NCBI GenBank assembly: GCA_033763995.1
Contig: JANRJL010000066.1
Location: 1-64,000, forward strand
Length of the DNA stretch: 64,000 nucleotides
Origin: GCA-2737725 sp033763995
GTDB lineage: Bacteria; Pseudomonadota; Alphaproteobacteria; Rhodospirillales; Rhodospirillaceae
Direction of reading: 5' to 3'
Part shown: positions 58,689 through 64,000 of the stretch, in pieces
Numbering within the stretch: position 1 is the first letter of the stretch
Layout: each line of letters begins with the position of its first letter
Program-made: the position numbers and the translations under genes
Notes under the pieces: generated by a model
Told to the model about the DNA's origin: nothing
Seen by the model: only the letters and a program-made list of their open reading frames with translations
Databases searched by the model: none

Positions 58689-60194
58689 TCAGCTGACGAC
58701 GATTTTCACGCTCTGGCCCAGGGTCAGCTCCTGGCCCGGCTGGAGGTCGTTGAGCAGCCTGAACCAGGCCTCGTTGAAACCCTCATAGGGCAGGCTGCGC
58801 GCGAGGCTCGCCACCGTGTCGCCGGCGTTGACCGGCGCGATGACCACCCGCAGGGGCTTCACCGCCGCCGCTTCGGTTTCATCGATGCGCCGGAAACTGT
58901 AAGTCGTTTCGCGCAAACCGGTGCTTAGCGCGCGCGAGAAGTTCGCGGGCGTGATGAAGGTAAAACGATAAACCTGATCGCGTTCGACCGCATAAGCGAC
59001 CAGCCGCACGTCCACCGGCCCGCTTTGTCCGTTCAGCCTGACTACGCCCGTCGCCGCCGCGAGGCCGTTGACGGTGATGTCCTCCACTTGGCTGAGCGGC
59101 GTGTCGCCGGCCCATTCGTATTGCAGATACTCACGCAAATTCCGCGCGCGCTGAACCGGCGCCGCGTCAAAAACGATGGCCGCGCCGTCGCGGTGTTGCG
59201 CGGTCACGTTCTCGGTGGAATTGCGCAGCAGGAACCCCGCGGGGGCCGTGAACGTGATGCGCAAAACGGGATGAATGAATCGCCGTCCGCGCACCAGGCC
59301 CTGCTCGGGGTCGTCGGCGAACATCAGTCCGTTGATGGCCTCGAGGTACGCTGCCCGTCCCACGACGGGATTGGGCACCACGCTGGCCTGGGCGGCGGCA
59401 TTGGCCTGCTGTACGCGCTCCACCGTGCGCGGATGGGAAGCCATGATGTTGAACTTATCCACTTCGCCCGGCGGAAGACCGTGCATCTGCGCTTCCACTT
59501 GCGACTGCTCGCGCATGGAGGCCAAGAAGGCGGGCATGGCGGCGGGGTCGTACCCGGCGCGCGCCAAATACCGCACGCCCAGGGTATCGGCCTCGAACTC
59601 CTGATCGCGCGAATAGCCTTGCAGGAATCCTTGCGCCACCGTCTGGCCCAGCTGCATCAACTCGCTCGATCCGGTGGCGATGCCGAGGATGGCGAGGCCC
59701 ACGTTCGCCAACAGCGCGCGGTTTTGGCCTTGCGCGCCGTGGCGGGCGTTGACGTGCCCGGCCTCGTGGGCCAGCACGCCGGCCACCTCGGCCTCGGAAC
59801 TGGCGAGCGCCAGCAGGCCGCGCGTGATGGCGATCTTGCCGCCGGGCAGGGCGAGCGCGTTGATGATGGGCGAGTTCAGCACCGTGAACTCGTAGGGCAG
59901 ATCGGGCAGTTCCGTTGTCGCCGCCACGCGCCGGCCGATGGCGGTGACATAGTTTTGCACGCGGTCTTGGTTATAAGCTCCGCCGAAGGCCTTGATGAGT
60001 TCCGGGTACTGCGACGAGCCCAGCCGGACGTCGTCGGTGACGGAACTCAGGCCCAGCAAGCCCTGCTCGCCGGTGGCGGGGTTGGCGGCGCATCCGGCCA
60101 ACGTCATACAGCCGCAGGCCAGGGCCGTGCCCGAGGCGAGCGACAAAAAAGTCCGCCGCGACGCGTGGGGATGATGGCGATTGCACAGGTGCAT
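58689..60194 (-). CDS. M48 family metallopeptidase lipoprotein
   Basis: The 501-residue protein has ASRRTFLSLASGTALACG, resembling a twin-arginine signal, then the lipobox LAGC (Cys35). The zinc site HEAGH (143-147) follows VLNSPIINALALPGGKIAITRGLL, and EFEADTLGVRYLARAGYDP supplies the third ligand. The C-terminal part (about 300-501) contains a long beta domain and a final LysM-like segment (AGDTVASLARSL ... NDLQPGQELTLGQSVKIV). This layout fits BepA/YggG-like outer membrane quality-control proteases. Confidence 0.92.
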   Translation of the reverse strand: MHLCNRHHPHASRRTFLSLASGTALACGCMTLAGCAANPATGEQGLLGLSSVTDDVRLGSSQYPELIKAFGGAYNQDRVQNYVTAIGRRVAATTELPDLPYEFTVLNSPIINALALPGGKIAITRGLLALASSEAEVAGVLAHEAGHVNARHGAQGQNRALLANVGLAILGIATGSSELMQLGQTVAQGFLQGYSRDQEFEADTLGVRYLARAGYDPAAMPAFLASMREQSQVEAQMHGLPPGEVDKFNIMASHPRTVERVQQANAAAQASVVPNPVVGRAAYLEAINGLMFADDPEQGLVRGRRFIHPVLRITFTAPAGFLLRNSTENVTAQHRDGAAIVFDAAPVQRARNLREYLQYEWAGDTPLSQVEDITVNGLAAATGVVRLNGQSGPVDVRLVAYAVERDQVYRFTFITPANFSRALSTGLRETTYSFRRIDETEAAAVKPLRVVIAPVNAGDTVASLARSLPYEGFNEAWFRLLNDLQPGQELTLGQSVKIVVS

Positions 60195-60247
60195 GGCAAA
60201 ATCTGCATCGATTGAACGGGCAAACGCAGTACCATATCGCACATCTC

Positions 60248-61048
60248 ATGACGAGTTTACGACCGATCATTGGCCTCGGGCTGGCGCTGCTGTGGATCGC
60301 GGCTGCGCCCGCCGCCGACCTGGGCGCGCTGCGGGCCGGTGAAAGCGGCGTGGTCGCGGGCGTGATCGATGCCGACACGGTGCGTCTGCAGAACGCCGCC
60401 GTCGATGTGCGCTTGATCGGCCTGCAGGGACCCAAGCTGCCGCTGGGCCGCAAGGGTTTCAAGGCCTGGCCCCTGGCGGAGGAGGCCCGCGCCGCCTTGG
60501 CCGGTCTCGTGCAGGACCGCGCCGTGACCTTGCGCCTGGGCACGACGGCGACCGATCGCAATGGGCGCACGCTGGCCCATGTCGTGCGTGACGATGGGTT
60601 ATGGATCCAGGGCGAGATGCTGCGCTTGGGCTGGGCGCGGGTTTACACCTTCCCCGACAATCGGTTGCTGGCCGCCGACATGCTGGCGCTCGAGGCCGAG
60701 GCGCGCGCCGCGCCGCGCGGGATTTGGGCTCACGCCTTTTACGCCGTGCGTGATGCGGCCAATGCGGAGGCGTTGTCGAAAGACACCGGCAGCTTCCAGA
60801 TCGTGCGCGGCACGGTGCGCGCGGCGGCCCGCACCAAGGACCGCACTTTTCTCAACTTCGGCGACGATTATCGCACCGACTTTACCGCGTCCGTGTCGCG
60901 GCGCGACGAGGCACGCTTCCGCGATCTCGGGATCGATTTAGTGGAATTCGAAAATCAGACCGTCGAGGTGCGCGGCTGGATCGAATCGCGCAACGGGCCC
61001 AGCATCGACGTCACGCACCCGGAGCAAATCGTAAAGATCGCACCGTAA
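60248..61048 (+). CDS. Thermonuclease (SNase)-fold protein with altered active site
   Basis: The 266-residue protein starts at ATG 60248 with a signal peptide (PIIGLGLALLWIAAAPAA). The OB-fold nuclease domain has GVIDADTVRL, VRLIGLQGPKLPLG, NGRTLAHVV and WARVYTF. Compared with staphylococcal nuclease, Asp21 and both arginines (35 and 87) are kept. Asp40 is replaced by Gln and the catalytic Glu43 by Lys. Related proteins with this change occur in alphaproteobacteria, so it may be a binding protein. The divergent M48 gene is 53 bp away. Confidence 0.85.
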   Translation: MTSLRPIIGLGLALLWIAAAPAADLGALRAGESGVVAGVIDADTVRLQNAAVDVRLIGLQGPKLPLGRKGFKAWPLAEEARAALAGLVQDRAVTLRLGTTATDRNGRTLAHVVRDDGLWIQGEMLRLGWARVYTFPDNRLLAADMLALEAEARAAPRGIWAHAFYAVRDAANAEALSKDTGSFQIVRGTVRAAARTKDRTFLNFGDDYRTDFTASVSRRDEARFRDLGIDLVEFENQTVEVRGWIESRNGPSIDVTHPEQIVKIAP

Positions 61049-61049
61049 A

Positions 61050-61076
61050 ACTTACGCCACGAATACTTACGCCACG
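61050..61076. repeat. 15-bp tandem duplication at the 3' end of the 61067-61516 gene
   Basis: ACTTACGCCACG occurs at 61050-61061 and again at 61065-61076, a 15-bp unit in two copies. The second copy contains the stop codon of the minus-strand gene, so the last codons and stop are repeated once downstream. Confidence 0.7.
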
Positions 61077-61516
61077 CGCATTTCGTCGACCAAGGTCAGT
61101 TGAAACAGCTTGCCGTCCTTGAACCAATGCCAGGTGCGGCCGCGGTCCTTGTTGTTGGGCGCCAGTTGAATCATTTCACACACGTCCACGCCCGGCTGGT
61201 CGTCGAACCAGAAGTGGACATAGAGCGTGCGTTCGTCCAACTCGCGCACCGAACCCGAGATGCGGCCCGCGAACACCGCCTGGCCGCCGTCATAGGTGGC
61301 ATCGAACACCAATTCGCGCGTGCGGCCGTCGGGCCAGGTGTAGAAACTCTCCTGCCGGTAGGTCAGGCCGCCCTGACCGTCGTCGGGGAATTTTACATTT
61401 ATGCGAAAGTCGTACTGATCGAGCACCTTCATCTGCGGCGTGATGAAGCGATAGGTTCCCGCCCAGGTGCCCTCGTGGCGCGCCAGCAGCGGCATGCGTT
61501 GCTTGATGATGGACAT
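61067..61516 (-). CDS. Lipocalin-like protein (DUF3598-like)
   Basis: The 149-residue protein begins LLARHEGTWAGTYRFI and continues with alternating strands (YDFRINVKFPDDGQGG, YRQESFYTWPDGRTRELVFDATY, TLYVHFWFDD). It ends QLTLVDEMRV. This fits a small calycin or DUF3598-like barrel with the conserved N-terminal HEGxWxGxY. The ligand is unknown. It converges on the thermonuclease gene. Confidence 0.65.
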   Translation of the reverse strand: MSIIKQRMPLLARHEGTWAGTYRFITPQMKVLDQYDFRINVKFPDDGQGGLTYRQESFYTWPDGRTRELVFDATYDGGQAVFAGRISGSVRELDERTLYVHFWFDDQPGVDVCEMIQLAPNNKDRGRTWHWFKDGKLFQLTLVDEMRVA

Positions 61517-61577
61517 GAATTCCTCCCGCTCACGCCGATCCTAGACTGTTCCGCCGAGCCGGTGTAGGACGCGCGTC

Positions 61578-62192
61578 ATGATTCTGACACCCCTCGACCC
61601 GGCCGACTTGCCGCAGATTCTTGACGCCTTCGACCGCGGCCTCGCGGCCTATCCGCAGGCCCGCGCGGTGTTCGGCCGTATCGCGGCGACCGGGCGTTTT
61701 GTCACGGGCGCGCCGGCCGATCTGCATCGCGGGTGCACCAAGGCCGTGGCCCTGGCGCAACGGTTGGGGATCGGCACGCTCGATGAGGACCCGGCCTCGG
61801 CCTTCAGTTGGGACGGGCAAGCGATCCGCACCCGCTCGGAGACCAGCGTGGTGTTTCACGAGATCGCCCACTGGCAGATCGCCTCGCCGGCCCGCCGCGT
61901 GCTTTATGACTTCGGCCTCGGCGCCGGGCCCGAGACCGGCCGCGTGGCCGAGGCCAACGCGGCGGCTTGCGTCGACGCCGCGAGCAAAGAGGACGAAGAA
62001 AATCTGGCCTCGCTGCTGGGCATTCTGTGGGAAACGGCGCACGACGAGCCCGCCGTTCTCGCCTTCGCCGAGCAGAACTGGCTGGAGCTTCCCGACCGGC
62101 CTCACACCCAGCGGCATTTCGTCGAGTATTTGGCGAAACTTGAGGCGCGCGGGCTCATGCCAGCCGAGGGCATTCTTTCAGCCGCGGCTTAA
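61578..62192 (+). CDS. EpmC-like (EF-P hydroxylase-type) metal-site protein
   Basis: The 204-residue protein contains SVVFHEIAHWQIASPARRVLYDFGLGAGPETGR (94-122). This resembles the core HEISHWCIAGxxRRxLxDFGYWYxPDGR of EpmC, the hydroxylase of elongation factor P, which binds metal through that HE..H site. The rest is weakly similar, so function is uncertain. An unrelated metallopeptidase with HExxH is the alternative. No efp or epmA/B gene is in the window. It is divergent from the lipocalin-like gene. Confidence 0.55.
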   Translation: MILTPLDPADLPQILDAFDRGLAAYPQARAVFGRIAATGRFVTGAPADLHRGCTKAVALAQRLGIGTLDEDPASAFSWDGQAIRTRSETSVVFHEIAHWQIASPARRVLYDFGLGAGPETGRVAEANAAACVDAASKEDEENLASLLGILWETAHDEPAVLAFAEQNWLELPDRPHTQRHFVEYLAKLEARGLMPAEGILSAAA

Positions 62193-62201
62193 CCCGCGCA
62201 T

Positions 62202-63296
62202 TCACGAATCCGAGCGCAGCTCCTGCTGTTCCTTGCGCGTCTTGGCGCTGTCGAGGTCGCACTGCACGCGCATCCAGCCGGGGTTGACGCCGATCCACTC
62301 GGCATCGGGCGCGGCCCAGCCGTAGGTGAGCGTCGGGCCGCCCTCGTCGCCTTCCTGGATCACGGCCACCAGGGTTTCGCGGTACATGCCGTAGGACCAG
62401 TTGTTGCGCAATGTCAGCACCATCTTGCGGCCGTCGGGGTGATCGAAGAAATAGGTGCCGCCCTGATCGTGCATGACGATGTACTTGTCGGTGTACATCA
62501 TCGGCTTGCCCGGCGTTTTCGGGAAATCGATCATGCAGGCGAACATGCGCGCCCGCTCCAACTGGTGCCATGAAAAATCGGCGACCTGTTCCAGCGGCTG
62601 GTCGGTATTGAAATCCATGATGCGGTCGCGAAACCAATAGGCGTCTTTCGACAGACGCACCTGGTAGTCGGAATGGCGCTTCTTGCCGTCCTCGCCGAAC
62701 ACGCAGGTCTTGGTCTTCATGCCGCCCTGGAAGGCGTCGACGTCGCGGCGAATGAAGACTTCGCAGCCCGGCAAGACTTGCGTGTCGTTGGCGGTGATGC
62801 CCTTCAGCACATCGGCATTATGATGGGCCCCCAGCCACTTCTTGCGGTCCTTGAAGAAGTGCATGGTGACCTTGATGGCCTTTTCCTGCTCGTCCTTGTC
62901 GAGCACATAGATGCGTTGCCGGAAAATCGCTGTGGGGTCGTTGTTCTTGTATTCCTCGACATAGAGCACGTTCTTGCCGAACTGCGGCAGATCGACCTTG
63001 CGGATGGCTGAATGCACCCTGAGATGCCCGCCGGTGTCCATGCTGCGCTTGCCGACATCGCTGTCGAACTGCAGTTGCTCGCGGTTGTCGAAATCGCCCT
63101 GCCACAGCATCATGACGTAGTTGAGGTCGAGATCGAGAAACCGCAGGTTCTCCGATTTTTCGGCGGGCAGCACCTTGACCGCGTTGGGCGGGCGGTAGAG
63201 CGTCTTGGCCTCGGGCTTGGCTTGTTGCGCCGACGCGGGCGCGCCCAATGCCACCGACACGGCAATCGCCGCGGTCACCAGACTCGAATTTTTCAT
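62202..63296 (-). CDS. Secreted CpcT/CpeT-like protein
   Basis: The 364-residue protein has a signal peptide (SLVTAAIAVSVALGAPASA). It then shows the CpcT/CpeT pattern: MMLWQGDFDNREQLQFD, LYVEEYKNNDPTAIFRQRIYVLD, MHFFKDRKKWLGA, LPGCEVFIRR, FQGGMKTKTC and YWFRDRIMDF. In cyanobacteria this fold attaches bilins to phycobiliproteins. Homologues without phycobilisomes exist and their role is unknown. The C-terminal 100 residues (FFDHPDGRKMVLTLRNNWSYGMYRETLVAVIQEG) are an addition to the core. Confidence 0.65.
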   Translation of the reverse strand: MKNSSLVTAAIAVSVALGAPASAQQAKPEAKTLYRPPNAVKVLPAEKSENLRFLDLDLNYVMMLWQGDFDNREQLQFDSDVGKRSMDTGGHLRVHSAIRKVDLPQFGKNVLYVEEYKNNDPTAIFRQRIYVLDKDEQEKAIKVTMHFFKDRKKWLGAHHNADVLKGITANDTQVLPGCEVFIRRDVDAFQGGMKTKTCVFGEDGKKRHSDYQVRLSKDAYWFRDRIMDFNTDQPLEQVADFSWHQLERARMFACMIDFPKTPGKPMMYTDKYIVMHDQGGTYFFDHPDGRKMVLTLRNNWSYGMYRETLVAVIQEGDEGGPTLTYGWAAPDAEWIGVNPGWMRVQCDLDSAKTRKEQQELRSDS

Positions 63297-63381
63297 GATG
63301 CCCTCCCCTTGAACAGAGCCGGCTCACGTTAGGGCGGGCCGCGCGCGAATCCAAGGCAATCGACCAAGCGATTCGTAGAAT

Positions 63382-64000
63382 TTATTTGCTTTCGAAGCGC
63401 GTCGCGCCGTCCCAATCGCCCGGCGGCGGGGCCGAGAGAAAGCCGGAGATGCGCTGCGAGAACAGCGCGCCCGGTCCATCGTTGGGGAACCGCTCGGCGT
63501 GGGCGATGACGGCGGCGTAGGCCTTTTTCCATTCGCGCGCGCGATACGCGGCCATGACCTTCAGCCATGACTCACACAAGGCGGCGACCTCCGGCTCGCG
63601 CGATGCGTCCGCGGGGCCGAGCAGTTCGGCGATATCCACGGGATGCACCGCGCCCTTGGGCACGACGGTGTCCAGCGGCCGAAACAGAAAGCGGTCCTTG
63701 GCTTTGTCCACCACGGCACCGCTCGCGATGACTTGGGTGCCGTAAACCTTGTTGAGGCCCTCCAGCCGCGAGCCCATGTTGATGGTGTCGCCCACGGCCG
63801 TGTAATCGAGCCGCTCGGCGGAGCCGACATTGCCCACCACCGCGTCGCCCGCGTGAACCGCGAGGCGCGTGTACCAGACGGGTTTGCCGGCGGCTGTCCA
63901 GCGCGCGTTGAGGGCATTGGACGCATCCCGTGCCGCCAGGGCCGCTTGGCAGGCCAGCAATTCATGATCGAGCTGTTTCAGCGGCGCGTTCCAGAACGCA
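63382..64000 (-). CDS. Class III adenylate/guanylate cyclase, C-terminal part (5' end outside window)
   Basis: The frame is open to the right edge and continues beyond it. It begins in the cyclase core with FWNAPLKQLDHELLACQAALAA, then GDAVVGNVGSAERLDYTAVGDTINMGSRLEGL, which carries the transition-state Asn and Arg (INMGSR). VYGTQVIASGAVVDKAKDRFLFRPLD and a TPR-like C-terminal tail follow. The metal-binding aspartates lie in the missing part. Many relatives have an N-terminal CHASE2 sensor. Confidence 0.9.
   Translation of the reverse strand, partial: AFWNAPLKQLDHELLACQAALAARDASNALNARWTAAGKPVWYTRLAVHAGDAVVGNVGSAERLDYTAVGDTINMGSRLEGLNKVYGTQVIASGAVVDKAKDRFLFRPLDTVVPKGAVHPVDIAELLGPADASREPEVAALCESWLKVMAAYRAREWKKAYAAVIAHAERFPNDGPGALFSQRISGFLSAPPPGDWDGATRFESK

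Overview
This window is GC-rich chromosomal DNA from an alphaproteobacterium, most likely Rhodospirillales-like or a close relative. The lineage call is inference from gene content and order. It rests on the ubiE-ubiB-coaBC-dut block beside mutM, rpsT next to dnaA-dnaN-recF-gyrB, a complete System I cytochrome c maturation operon divergent from acnA, a SUV3-type helicase followed by an S4 protein, fdxA and carD, and an intergenic repeat of a type known from alphaproteobacteria. Almost every gene is housekeeping, and no prophage, insertion sequence or CRISPR array was found.

Layout. 1-12.4 kb: the tail of a GIY-YIG protein, tRNA-Ala(CGC), two tandem secreted beta-propeller genes, yggT-yggU-folD, a crotonase and argG, a VapBC module, a LemA-like protein and rlmN, an OmpA-type lipoprotein and an alpha/beta hydrolase. 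12.4-20 kb: moeB, dut, coaBC, a GST, ubiB and ubiE on the minus strand, then mutM and an enoyl-CoA hydratase on the plus strand. 20-27.5 kb: rpsT, a 647-bp non-coding region with a dense GANTC cluster, then dnaA-dnaN-recF-gyrB. 27.5-29.2 kb: a small accessory patch with an MNT/HEPN pair, a membrane protein and an orphan ribbon-helix-helix-like protein. 29.2-33.5 kb: a class A penicillin-binding protein, a Bcr/CflA exporter and a SleB-type wall hydrolase. 33.5-42.6 kb: a minus-strand run ccmABCDEFGHI-sco-ycgN-ygjP with many start/stop overlaps; ccmD is short and easily missed. 43-50.4 kb: acnA with a strong terminator, a Tat-exported serine hydrolase, a MazEF-like module, a tandem alpha/beta-hydrolase-fold protein that lacks both nucleophile serines, and an EamA transporter. 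50.4-64 kb: htpG, hpf, helicase-S4, a DUF938 methyltransferase, fdxA, carD, an M48 lipoprotein peptidase, a degenerate thermonuclease, a lipocalin-like protein, an EpmC-like protein, a CpcT/CpeT-like protein and the end of a class III nucleotidyl cyclase.

The most interesting points are: the duplicated pseudo-hydrolase at 47.7 kb; GANTC (CcrM-type) clusters in three non-coding regions (upstream of dnaA, between htpG and hpf, and upstream of sleB); three toxin-antitoxin modules and an orphan regulator, each beside a perfect inverted repeat, one with a probable DNA-binding domain fused to the MNT antitoxin; a long dyad between ubiE and mutM; and several enzyme relatives whose active or metal sites are altered (MutM zinc finger, thermonuclease). 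All function calls come from reading motifs in the sequence; no database search was run.
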